The notes under the pieces are model-generated. The model was not told where the DNA came from and made no database searches. It was given only the letters and a program-made list of their open reading frames with translations. From positions 2,378,485 through 2,442,484 of the forward strand of contig NW_015622542.1 in the NCBI RefSeq assembly GCF_000835495.1: DNA of 64,000 nucleotides, given 5' to 3'. Each line of letters starts with the position of its first letter. Positions within the stretch are counted from its first letter, which is position 1. The stretch comes from Cladophialophora immunda (Eukaryota > Ascomycota > Eurotiomycetes > Chaetothyriales > Herpotrichiellaceae). The translations under genes and the position numbers were made by a program. Shown in pieces: positions 42,278 to 52,554 of this stretch.

Positions 42278-43967
42278 TCACTTGCTCAGGCGCAAGTGGC
42301 GAGCGGGACCAGCCCACGCGCGAAGTCTGGCTCCAAATAGCTGGATGAAGATGACAATGGCGTACGCCGCGACAACCACGACGGCCTGAAGTCCAAACGC
42401 CGTTGCATACCCTTGCTTGGCCGTCCACTCCTCGATAAAATAGGGGACTGCGAAGCCTGCCCCCACACGGGCCATGTTGATCAGGGCTGACACCTCTCCC
42501 GAGGCTGACGGGTAGCAATCCAGGGCAAAAGCAATGGTGGCCACCGAAGTCACCAACACGCCAAAGACGTCCATACCCCAACCAAAGACTAGAGCCGCCA
42601 CGCTGAGTTGGTGTTGGAACGTCTCACCCACAATGACCAGCCCGGGGACGATCACCGCGAGACCGATATACGTGGTCCACAGTCGCACTTCGGGGACAAA
42701 GTGTCCTCCATGGCGCCGGGCATAGAACTTGACGATAAAGTCGTTGAAGAAATGGCCAAAGAGTTCACCCAGGAGAACGCCGACGATGGGCGCGAAGAAC
42801 ACACACCCGACCGAAATGGATGAGAGGCCGTAGCCGCCTGCGACCTTGGGCGTGGCCAGCAGAACCGCCGAGGAGAGGAAGAGCCCGATCATCCACATGA
42901 AGACTGCCGCGTAGAAAAGCATGGTTAGTGCTATGACGGGCTTCAGAAAGACTGTCACGAGGCGAATGTATGAGCTCAGGACGGTGGCGAAATAGCCGGA
43001 GTGATGCTGGATCTGCCAAATGCCCGTCACGCGCAGCAGGCGGTTGATTTGTCCCTTGCCCCGGTGAGGCTGCCGCTCTCGTGGCACGGTACGATTGTAA
43101 TAGGTCTCGTCGCCAAAGAGGAGGATCAAGCTGAGCAAAAATCCCGACCAAGCAAGCGTGCACCAGAAGATGATCTGCCAATCCTCCGTCTTGCCGATGA
43201 TGAAGTTGGCCAAGAGGGGAGACAGGAATGGCGAGCAGATATAGATGGCATACCAGATTCCGATCTTCCGTGCGTGTTCATGGTAGAAGAAGCAGTCCTC
43301 GATGAAAGCCAGGCCGATGGTCTGCCCCGTGCTCTGCGTCACTCCCTGAAGGGTCCTCATCGCATAATGGACGGGGAAGTTTGGGGCCAGGACGGCTCCG
43401 AGGGTGAAGAAGAAGCCTAGGACGCCGGACCAGAATAGTACGGGGATCCTCCCCCAGGAGTTCAGGAGGGGCATCCAGATGATCCCGGAAACACCGCACA
43501 TGACGGCTGCCAGACTATTTGCCCGGTTGACTTCGGTGGGTGGCAGCCCCCACTGCGCTCCCTGAAGGAAGATCAGAGGCACGCCGGCACCAGCGCCGAA
43601 GTCTCCAGCAAAGGAACCAAATGCAACGAGGAGCAGCACCGCATGCTTCTTGAAGGAGCTCCAGTTCAGTGGATCATCTGGGTCATCCGTGGGCTGGGGG
43701 ATCAAGATAGTCTGGAGATGTCAGCGACATACAGCACGCAAGAATCAGAGGTCCCTCTTACCCGGCCATCTTTGGCTAGTTTGAGATGCAAATTACCCTT
43801 ACCCTCGGAGTCGACGGTCAAGAGAACTTCACCATTGTGTGGTTCAATCTGCTCAAGGTCAGCTTGTGCTCTGTGGTCGGAAGCGGTTGGATACCTACTT
43901 CGTCGACATCATATACGACCTCCTCACGCTCCTGCACTTCTCCACGAGGGATTTCTTTGTTCGCCAT
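42278..43967 (-). CDS. MFS transporter (DHA1/HOL1-like)
   Basis: Three exons, 43967-43899, 43848-43762 and 43711-42278, give 529 residues. The small first two exons encode the cytosolic N-terminus, ending in DGRTILIPQPTDDPDDPLNW, the hallmark that precedes helix 1 in fungal HOL1-like carriers. Twelve helices follow; LLNSWGRIPVLFWSG is the motif-A loop, TQSTGQTIGLAFIEDCFFYHEHARKIG is the family signature after helix 4, and a long central cytosolic loop splits the halves. It should move a small organic compound, cation or acid across the plasma membrane. In this cluster, uptake of the aromatic substrate is a reasonable inference. Confidence 0.92.
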
Positions 43968-44659
43968 GGCTACTCAGTCGCTGAAGCCCGGAATAATAGT
44001 GAGAGTATATGAGTAGGTTCCGAGAATGGAAAGATTGAGAGCTCACTTGCAGCTGGGATTCGGTAACGAGGCGGATGGAAAGGGTCTCACGAGAAGGCCG
44101 CGCCAGGCAGGGATTCAACCCGCATTTAATAGCTTTTCCCAACCACGTTATCTCTCTCACCTGTGAGCCGAGACCATCGTGGACCAGAACCCCGTGCTAC
44201 TCCAGATTCAACAGGACTTTGTTTCCGGAGGCAGCCCCGCAATAACTGCACACCGCAACCTGGTCAGCGGTACCGAACAGCCGGAGTTCCTCTGGGGAAA
44301 TGCAGTAGCGTCTACAGCAGAGGCGCTCTCATGTGTGTTCTATTGGGTCTCCGTGGTGTGTACTGGCTAGAAGACGCCACTAGGGACAGCTGCGGCCTGG
44401 GGTAGAAGCCGGGGTGGAGCCGGGGGTATAGCCAGTTCCGGCTATCGGATACTCGTCTATATCCCCGCGGAGCCAATCGGATTTCCCGCGACAAAGTCGT
44501 CAATGATCTTGGTGCTTTGAAGTTTGGAGGAAGACCTGTCTCGTTTCGAATCGATTAGTCGAATCCCCATGGTTTTTGAGGCCTACGTTCGCTGACAGCG
44601 CCTTCGAGGGCTGAGGAAACCACTCCAGTCACTCACTTGCATATCGACTTCTATTAGCA
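43968..44659. promoter_or_regulatory. Divergent region, MFS / metallo-hydrolase
   Basis: 692 bp between divergent starts. Several short ORFs without domains. No certain site. Confidence 0.4.
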
Positions 44660-45647
44660 ATGCCGTCGCTTCCACCAAGCAACACCACAAGACCCGTCGA
44701 AGTCCATGCACTTGCCACCGGCGAGCTGAACCATCCAGACCGCTGGCTCTTCGAAGACGGCGACGAAGACGTCATGGGAGCCCGACACCCTTATCCTGAC
44801 TTCAGTTTCCTCATCCGGCATCCGTCCGGCAAGAACATTCTGTTCGACCTGGGCCTCACCAAGGTACGCCCGACTTATATTGGATCTGTTGACGGCTCGT
44901 GCTGACCAGTTACAGGATTTTGATCAAGTGCCGGAGCTGATTCGGAGTCTTTTCCACGTCATCCAGCCGTCCGTGGCCGAGGACCCCATCGACATTTTGT
45001 CGCGAGGCCCCGTGTCGCCGGCGAGCATCGACGCCGTCGTCTTCAGCCACGTCCACTTCGACCACATCGGCGACTGCACCAAGTTCCCGGAGGCGGAGAT
45101 GATCGTCGGGCCCGGAGCCAAGGCGGCCAACGGCGAAGGGTGGCCGGTGAACCCCCAGTCGCCGTTTTCCAGCGCGCTGGTCCAGCATCCCAAATTCCGC
45201 GAGCTGGGCTTCGCGACGGAGCCGTGGGCCCCGCTCGGCCCGTTCGAGCGCGCGCACGACTTCTTCGGCGACGGCAGCTTCTACCTCGTCGACACGCCGG
45301 GCCACATGCCGGGGCATCTGGGCGGCCTCGCGCTGACGGGGCCGGACGAGTGGGTGTTTATGGGGGGCGACTGCTGCCACCACCGCTCCATCCTGGTGGG
45401 CAGCCGCCCGATGAGCGTGACCTCGGGCCCCATGGGCCGCTGCTTCCACAGCGACCCCCAAGTGGCGGGGGAGACGTTGGCGAAGATCCGGCAGGTCGAG
45501 AAAACAGACCGCGTCTTTGTCGCCCTCGCGCACGATTCGTTCTTGGTCGGCACCATGCCGCAATACCCGCAGAGCTTGAACGGGTGGTCTCAAAGCGGCT
45601 GGAGCAAGGATCTCCAAGGGGTGCTCAGTCGACATTATTCGACTTGA
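44660..45647 (+). CDS. Metallo-beta-lactamase-fold hydrolase (lactonase-like)
   Basis: Exons 44660-44863 and 44916-45647, intron 52 bp with a GCTGAC branch motif; 311 residues. The zinc signature SHVHFDHIGD gives His-113, His-115, Asp-117 and His-118; VDTPGHMPGH supplies the next His and MGGDCCHH the bridging Asp. Opening HALATGELNHPDRWLFEDG and FDLGLTK are typical of the N-acyl-homoserine-lactonase-like branch found in fungal clusters. These enzymes hydrolyse lactones, thioesters or similar esters. In an aromatic pathway it could open a lactone intermediate. No signal peptide, so cytosolic. Exon 2 is strongly GC-rich, with long antisense shadow ORFs. Confidence 0.9.
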
Positions 45648-46301
45648 AGCTAGAATAGCTCGAGGTTGTCAATCCACGACTTCCAGCCAGCGGGGAAGGA
45701 GGGTACGGGTAGATACATCCCCACGGGGCACCCGCATTCTCCGAAACAATATCCTTACTGCCGATAGAGCTTAGCATAAGATACCGTCGGGTAGATGTCG
45801 GGGAAGTCGTGCGAAGATCGCCCTGTTACGCGGCCGACGGTGCAGAGCGTGTATAGAGTGTGCACAGGGATCGTGAGATTGTAACTACTGCAATGATGCC
45901 GATGTCCCCGCCATGAATAGGCTTGATGGATTGCTCCTTGGGACTAAAAGCCCCGCCGGGCTGATGGCGTCCCCATGCCGCGGCTGCGTTGGACCGTTCC
46001 GGAGAACACGCCACAGGGAGCGGGCTTGCCGTACACATGTATCCGTTTCTGGAATCCTAGCCTAATCTCGAGACATGCAGCAGACATCCATAGTGGGGCG
46101 GCCGATCCAGACATACGCCCGCGGGCCGGCCTTGGCCTTTAGTTAAGTGCCCGTTGCAGCCAGGAAGAATCTCACCGGTGAGGGATCGAGGGTCGTAAAC
46201 TACATCGGAGAGCCCAGAGATTCAAGGCTCGCCTTCTAGAACTACGAGCACACCCGAGTTGTGGGATTGTTGTCCCCCCAATCTCCTCCCAACCAGCAGC
46301 C
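45648..46301. other. Intergenic, metallo-hydrolase to aldo-keto reductase
   Basis: 654 bp, with the AKR promoter at its right end. Nothing specific recognised. Confidence 0.4.
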
Positions 46302-47291
46302 ATGGCGACCATACTCGGCCAAAAGGTCAACGCCATCGGCTTCGGCCTCATGGGCTTGACCAGGCCAGAGGCTCCCATCCCCCAAGAAGACGCCTTCGCC
46401 GCCATGGACGCCGCGTTCGAGCACGGCGCCCACTACTGGAACGGAGGCGAGTTTTACGGCACGCCGGACCACAACAGCCTGCATCTCCTCCACGCATATT
46501 TCGCCAAGCACCCCGAGCGGGCGTCACGGATCGTGCTCGCCATCAAGGGGGGCCGCGTGCCGGGCACGTTGATCTTCGACGGCAGCGAGGCCGGGGTGCG
46601 ACGATCGGTCGACGAGTGCGTCCGCCTCCTGGACGGCAAGAAAACCCTCGACATCTTCGAGTGCGCCCGAGTCGACCCGAACACGCCGATTGAAGAGACG
46701 ATCCGGGTGCTGGGCCTGTTGGTCAAGGAGGGCAAAATCAAAGGCATCGGGCTGAGCGAGGTCAAGGAGGAGACGATCCGCCGCGCGGCCAAGATCCATC
46801 CGATCGCCCAGGTCGAGGTCGAGTTGTCGCTGTGGTCGCGGGACATCCTGTACAACGGCGTCGCCAAGACCTGCGCCGAGCTCAACATCCCCATCATCGC
46901 CTACGCGCCGTTGAGTCGCGGCGGGCTGACCACGCAGGTGCTGGGGGACCACCGAGACCTGCCGGCGCACCTCGCCCGCTACCCGAGGTTTCGGGGCGAC
47001 GCCCTGGCCGCCAACAGGGAGATGACCAAGGAGGTGCACGAGATGGCGAAGAAGAAGGGCTGCACGGTCCCGCAGATCGCCATCGGCTGGGTGCGAGCCC
47101 AGAGCGAACGGAACGGCAACGGCGTCATCATCCCCATCCCCGGCGCGGAAAAGCCCGAGTGGGTGGCGGAAAACTGTGCGGAGATCAAGCTGACCGAGGA
47201 GGATTTGCACAAGCTCGATCAAGTCCTTGAACGCATCCCCATTCAGGGTGGAAGATATGCTGAGGCTGAGGCGAGGCTGAGCGAAGGATAA
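46302..47291 (+). CDS. Aldo-keto reductase, pyridoxal-reductase-like
   Basis: An intronless gene of 329 residues. The start VNAIGFGLMGLTRP, the active-site strand HYWNGGEFYGTPDHNSL (Tyr in EFYG, typical of fission-yeast Plr1-type AKRs in which Trp-Asn-Gly replaces the usual Asp-Thr-Ala), the Lys in IVLAIKGG and IKGIGLSEV are clear. The NADPH end motif IPIPGAEKPEWVAEN is present. The family reduces pyridoxal, aldehydes or ketones with NADPH. It lies on the same strand just after the metallo-hydrolase, and 3'-to-3' with the membrane-protein gene. Its substrate in this cluster is unknown. Confidence 0.92.
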   Translation: MATILGQKVNAIGFGLMGLTRPEAPIPQEDAFAAMDAAFEHGAHYWNGGEFYGTPDHNSLHLLHAYFAKHPERASRIVLAIKGGRVPGTLIFDGSEAGVRRSVDECVRLLDGKKTLDIFECARVDPNTPIEETIRVLGLLVKEGKIKGIGLSEVKEETIRRAAKIHPIAQVEVELSLWSRDILYNGVAKTCAELNIPIIAYAPLSRGGLTTQVLGDHRDLPAHLARYPRFRGDALAANREMTKEVHEMAKKKGCTVPQIAIGWVRAQSERNGNGVIIPIPGAEKPEWVAENCAEIKLTEEDLHKLDQVLERIPIQGGRYAEAEARLSEG

Positions 47292-47518
47292 TCCAACGAC
47301 ACGCAGGCGGAAAAGGGGTTCGCTCGGGCAGAGATCCTTGTAGAGCTAGGGTTGTTTGACCATTCTCCCGTAGAGACGCCAGATTTGCACTGGAATGCAA
47401 ACTGCGACGATGTATCAAAGTGGAAAGTAGTGGCAGCATCCAGGACAACAGGAGATACCGTCTGTTCGCAGCCCCTAATTTGGACATCAACGCCCAAGAC
47501 TTAAAACCAAACAGGGGA

Positions 47519-49503
47519 TTATTGCATTCCCTTGACTGAAAAGCCCGCCCACCCGTACTCATTTGAGCGTTGATACGTGAGTGTCCCCTTCGTCGTCCGT
47601 GGCGCGACCGGTTGCGCGCCGCTCGATTCGGCTTCAGGAACCAGGAGGTCCAGATTCGGATTGCGAGTCGTTCTCATGATGGTTGTGAAGTCATTGTTGT
47701 AGGAGAGTCCATTGCGCTGAATCGCGAACGTGCCGGCCAGCAAGCAGAGGACGTTGGCGAGGATGGCGACCCCGTAGGCCAGCCAAAGCTGCTCCGCTTC
47801 GTACGTGTAAACGTTCTGAGGGTAGTAAATGGTCACGGCTGTCAAGGGGGTGCCAGCGGCTTTGGTCTCGTTTGAACTAAGGCGCACGTCAGTAGTGTTC
47901 AGTCGCATGGGGGAGAGGACGGGGGCCGGCTCACAAGTCAACAATGAAATCATTGGCGCTGAGGAGACTCATGGTGATGTTCTCAAACAGACTCTCTACC
48001 GAGCGCGCAAAGGTCGTGTTGCTGGCATCAATTTTGCCAGACGTGTCTGGAGACAATTGCGATTGGAGCGCCGTGGAAAGGACAAGCGTATAGGCCGGCG
48101 TAATAGTCCCGTAGTGATATGTATTGACCGAGCCCACCATAATGCGCCCAAATGCATCCATCTGCAGATTCCGTTAGCCTATATCGACAATGAGGGAAGA
48201 ATATAAAATTCGGCACGGTTTCTTATTAGTTATTAGTTAGAGGAACTTACAATGGAGATGTAGGACATTAGCTTGTTGGCCATGGGTGAGAATACCGCCG
48301 TGGAGCCAACATCGACAACCATATTCTCGTAACTCGAGAAAACTGGGACTCCGTTCAAGAGCTCCCGACTCTGGACGCCCACAAGTTGTGCGCGATCACG
48401 AAAGTCAAAGTTTACGGTGTAAGAAGCGTTCATGAGGGAGCAGTTCAGCAGAACAGAAGACCCGTAAGGGGTAGCGTCGCTGGCCGTCGCCACGGGGATG
48501 AAGACGTTGAGTTTGGCACTGTATCCATCATAACAACTATCGGTTGTGCTGGGCAGTTTGCTACTCGTGAAATCCGACGGAATGGCAATGCTTCCATTCT
48601 GACATCCGTTACCGGCGCCGTCACCGTATGGGACCCAGGCAAAATAGTTGACGCCGGCACCGCCCGAGGTGTCTGCAAAATTCTCATATGCAGCTTCTAT
48701 AGCGATCGAATCGTTCAGGGCAGGTATTTGGCATGTCAGGGCAGGAGCATACATCTTGACCGAGTAAGTCGAGTTGGCGATTGGCGGCGATATAGACAGA
48801 ATGGACTGGGTCGTGGCGCTTCCAAGAGCCAGTTGGACGAGTTTATTGCTGGCTCCAGCAAAGTTGGCGTCATCGGAGGTGAGGGGTGAGGCGAATGGGG
48901 TATAATCTCGATAGTCAAACTGTGGCACTCCGAGGAGTTGTGTTCTGTTCCCAGTCGAGGGAGTCACTATCAGTGTGCCGGGTGAGATGATGGCTGCAAT
49001 AGGGAGGGTCCTGCGGCAAGGGTTAGCCCTAGTAATGGATGTACTTCCTGCAAGACTGACCATGTTACAACGGCCAATGAGGCCAGGACGGGCAGTCGAA
49101 GCCAAAGCTTCAAATCGCACAATTCAAAGGCATTGCCCAGCACCTTGAACATCGAGTTGATCTTGCCAACTTGAAACTCCTTGGAACAAAGAGTCAACCA
49201 GAAGTATTGGACATAAGCGATGCCGGTGCCCAGAGCCAGAGCTGTTTTTAAGCCAAAGGCAAAAGCAGTTCCGCCTCGTATGATCCAACGCTGCTGTGAG
49301 TCGCTTGAGACGACCTTGCCATTCCAATAGGTGTAGAAGAAGTGGTGAACCAAGGCGAACACCAGCCCAACTATGATCGAGCAAGCCATCGATGCCGCGA
49401 CCATCCATGTTCGCGGTGCTCGCGGCGTTGTGCCGTCTCTGTGACCGTGTTGCCCAGGATGAAGCATCTCGGTTTCGACATCCTGACCGCGTTTTGATGC
49501 CAT
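47519..49503 (-). CDS. Fungal multi-pass membrane protein with glycosylated ectodomain
   Basis: Four exons, 49503-49061, 49010-48251, 48161-47935 and 47876-47519; 595 residues. After a polar N-terminus come three membrane spans (about 34-54, 80-105, 134-160, the last split by intron 1), then a ~330-residue luminal or outer domain rich in Asn, Ser and Cys. It has at least eight NxS/T sites (for example NRT, NST, NDS, NCS, NAS, NTT, NIT, NET). A final span (WLAYGVAILANVLCLLAG) and a short cytosolic tail end the protein. Fungal annotation often labels this family 'formylmethionine deformylase-like', though no deformylase domain is visible. Function unknown. It interrupts the catabolic genes; whether it serves them is open. 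Confidence 0.85.
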
Positions 49504-50651
49504 GTCGGCCAGTACTGTTGCCCAAATTCCCTCGAAGGATGGAGGTCGTTCAGAAGAGCCTTATCTGCTCTAAAGATATTCAGAGTCGCCTCACGATCGT
49601 CACCGGCGACGATGGAGTCCTTCGTCAAGGATCTAGACTCAAACAGCTGTGAGGCTGTGGTTCACGCGTTGGTTGTCGCTCCAAATCGGGAGGGAGAAAG
49701 GCAGAGCCGCTTGGAGCCTAAAATTTGGGGGCCATTGAGATTCCAAATCACAATGTCTCATCTGTTGCAGACGCCTGACTGCAGCCCGACGGTGAAACCG
49801 CGCGACTGGTTTGAACGGTTCACAAGCGAACGCGGGCTGAGACACCCAACAAAAGGGACCAGAGACAACCCGGCCCCTTAATGTGCGCCTTGGGTAAATT
49901 CACAGGATAGGCATAAAGTAGCTTTCTGTTCGTGCCATCAACACAAGCCAATCCCAACCATCAGAGGGTTCTAGTTGTCCGTAGCGATGTGTCGATAAGC
50001 CCGCACCCCAGGCGGGTTTCAAGCCTAACAAAGCGCCCCCAAGCACGTCGGTTTCAGGAGTTGACTTCATAAGCGAGCTGTTGTAACCTCACACCATGGG
50101 CGCAACGAGGCCGACTAGCGCGAACGGCCCTGTCTCTTTCTCTCCGCTTGAAAATGTGGGATTTTTATCATTATATATTTTGGCATCCGGGCAGAAGAGG
50201 CGACACGGCAATACGCATGGGGTGTCAACTTCCCTCCCATTTTCTGGAGGAAAACCAAAAACTCGATAGAACCTAAACACACGGCGGGCGGACGGGTGGG
50301 CGGCAGATGGCTTCGTCGGAAACACTGCCCAGCAGCGACTCGCAAGGAGAACATCAATAGACGGCTGTGGACAGGATGGTCAATGCAATTGCCAGAGACC
50401 TCGATAGTCATCCTCAGAAAGATCACGCAACTGGCACGCCTATAGCCTAGAACCAGATGAAGCGCGAGGTTGTGTTCGGAACGCCGTCAAGTCAAGCCGT
50501 CGGCTCGATCGCTGTGGCGCCATAGTTCTTACCACACCCTCCGGAAATCGGCCCCCAGAAACATTTGATGTCGACTGGATGCCGGTATTTCTCGACTTCT
50601 CTTCTTCTCTGGATTTTCACACACCCAATACATCTAGGAAACAGAGCGACC
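49504..50651. promoter_or_regulatory. Divergent region, membrane protein / FAH hydrolase
   Basis: 1.15 kb between divergent starts. No domain-bearing ORF was found. Confidence 0.4.
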
Positions 50652-51594
50652 ATGTCCTGGCAGAGGCTGATACGGTTTGAAGACGAGGCGGGCCAGGAGG
50701 CGTTTGGGGAGCCCATCGTCGACAATGCGGACGATGTCCAGACGCTTGTCGACCAGGGGAGCCTCGTCGTCAAGGTTTTCACGGGAGAGGGTCCGTTTGA
50801 CCTACAACCGACGTCGCGGGAGGTCAAGGCCAAAAAGCTGTTGCCGCTGCTATACCCTCGTGACGTGCCCATCGTCAAGTGCATTGGGTTGAACTATACG
50901 GCACACAGTATGTCTCCCCACCCAAGTGGTATCAAGGGTGACTACCAGTACCCCGAATACTAAAACACCACCCCCTGCAGTCAAGGAAGCCGGCCGCACG
51001 CCTCCGCCGTACCCGTCCTTCTTCGTCAAGCCGCGCGGCTCGATCGCGAGCCACGACGAGGACGTGCCGATCCCGCCGATCTGCCAGAACGACCAGGTCG
51101 ACTGGGAGGGCGAGCTGAGCATTGTCATCGGCCGGGACGGCAAGAACATCCGCAAGGAAGACGCCCTCGCCTACGTGGCCGGCTACGTGGTGTCCAACGA
51201 CGTGTCGGCGCGCAAGTGGCAGCGCGACCCGGCGTACGCGGGCGGCGTCCCGCAGTGGTGCTTCAGCAAGGGCTTCGACAAGTGGGCGCCGGTGGGCGCC
51301 GTGCTGGTGTCGCCGCGCGTCGTGGGCAAGGCGGACAACCTGCGCATCCGCACGTTCGTGGACGGCGAGACCATGCAGGATTCGTCCACCGCGGATCTGC
51401 GCTTCGACGTCGAGGACATCATCGCCTTTGTCAGCCAGGGCACGACCTTGGAGAAGGGCACCGTCATCATGACCGGCACTCCTTCGGGGGTCGGCATGGG
51501 TCGAAAGCCACCGGTATACCTCCAGGACGGGCAGGTGGTGGAGGTGCGGATTGAGCAGCTGGGCTCGGTGAAGAACAGGATGAAGTTTGAATAG
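50652..51594 (+). CDS. Fumarylacetoacetate hydrolase family enzyme (probable acylpyruvate hydrolase)
   Basis: Exons 50652-50907 and 50981-51594 join to 289 residues. IVKCIGLNYTAH opens the FAH fold; FFVKPRGSIASH is followed by the metal-binding pair Glu-128/Glu-130 in DWEGELSIVIG and by NDVSARKWQRD. GFDKWAPVGAVLVSP and GTVIMTGTPSGVGMGRKPP complete the FAH signature. Size and motif set fit fumarylpyruvate or acylpyruvate hydrolases rather than the ~420-residue tyrosine-pathway FAH. It should cut fumarylpyruvate (or maleylpyruvate) to fumarate/maleate and pyruvate with Mg2+ or Mn2+. The gentisate dioxygenase 1 kb away makes the ring-cleavage product its likely substrate. Confidence 0.92.
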
Positions 51595-51697
51595 CGGTTC
51601 ATCGGGAAGATGTCATAGAAGCAATAGATGGAAGCCGGCAGCATTCTATATCGAGATATAGTATGTCTGTCTATGCAATAAGATGCCTAGCCTCGAT

Positions 51698-52236
51698 TTA
51701 ATCCGCAATCTTGCGCTCCTCGAACATGACTTTATTCGGCTTGTACCGCGCCAGTCTGTGGTGCTCCTTCAGCTCCTCTTCTCCCCACAAAGGATCGCGT
51801 TGGGGGAAAATCGACTCACCCGTCCTGAATCAACGAAACACGCACGATGCGAAACTGGTCGCCATGCCTCATGGGAATCGTCCACATGGTGCACCCGCAG
51901 GTGCGACAAAAGACCTTGTGTTTCGGGTACCCGCTTTGCGTGTCGGTGAGCACGAAGTGCGTGAGCAGGTCCTCGCCAGTCCTGACGTCCACCAGCCCTT
52001 TGTCGTACTTGGCCACCTACGCGGAAGAACAGTGAGTATATAACACGGTTGCCAAGATGAAGGGGAGGGGATGGGGGGTCCAAGAGGCGGAGACTGGCTG
52101 GGAAACATACAATTTGAAAAGGGCCACCGGCATTCTTCTGACAATGCTCACAGTAGCACTGGATCACGGCATCAGGCGAACCGGAGACATCAAAGGTGAC
52201 ACCGCCGCACAAGCAGGATCCACTTGCTTCGGCCAT
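51698..52236 (-). CDS. GFA/CENP-V-fold zinc protein (glutathione-dependent formaldehyde-activating family)
   Basis: Three exons, 52236-52111, 52016-51820 and 51755-51698; 126 residues. SCLCGGVTF and CYCEHCQKNAG give the Cys pairs of the first zinc site, VFCRTCGCTMW the second; the ending RYKPNKVMFEERKIAD matches the family. The last exon is only 58 nt and was placed by frame and homology. The family includes Gfa, which helps join formaldehyde to glutathione, though most members have unknown roles. It is divergent from the gentisate dioxygenase over 318 bp, so the two are probably co-expressed. A glutathione-linked step in the pathway is an inference. Confidence 0.88.
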
Positions 52237-52554
52237 GGCTGTCAGAGGTTACGGAAGTCAGCAAAGGTAACACAGTGTACAAGTGAGACGCAATGAGGGG
52301 ACCCCAACCCGTGGACACGTTGATAACGGCCTCGAGAAAATTCTCCTGCGATTCTCGGAGCAAGGCGACTCTGGACCGGCATGTCGTCGTCGGAAGTGTC
52401 TGCTGTCCCGCGGCATCAGCTTCCGGAACCCGACGACCAAGGAGACTATTGATAGCAGCAGGGACTAGCCTTTGGGTCTTAACCTGGGCGACATGCTCCC
52501 CCAGGCCCAAGAACGAGGCTCTGGCTGCGGCGTATCTTCGACCTTGTTGCAAAC
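52237..52554. promoter_or_regulatory. Bidirectional promoter, GFA protein / gentisate dioxygenase
   Basis: 318 bp between start codons. It contains CGG-type triplets (for example near 52377-52395 and 52427-52432) that a Zn2Cys6 factor could read; no exact site can be assigned. Confidence 0.5.

Noticed and set aside
44101..44125. Minus-strand sequence close to a tRNA B box
   Set aside because: The match to the B-box consensus is incomplete and no cloverleaf or A box could be folded around it.
44910..45635. 241-codon minus-strand ORF
   Set aside because: Antisense shadow of the metallo-hydrolase exon 2; Ala/Arg/Val-rich without motifs.
46524..47222. 232-codon minus-strand ORF
   Set aside because: Antisense shadow of the aldo-keto reductase.
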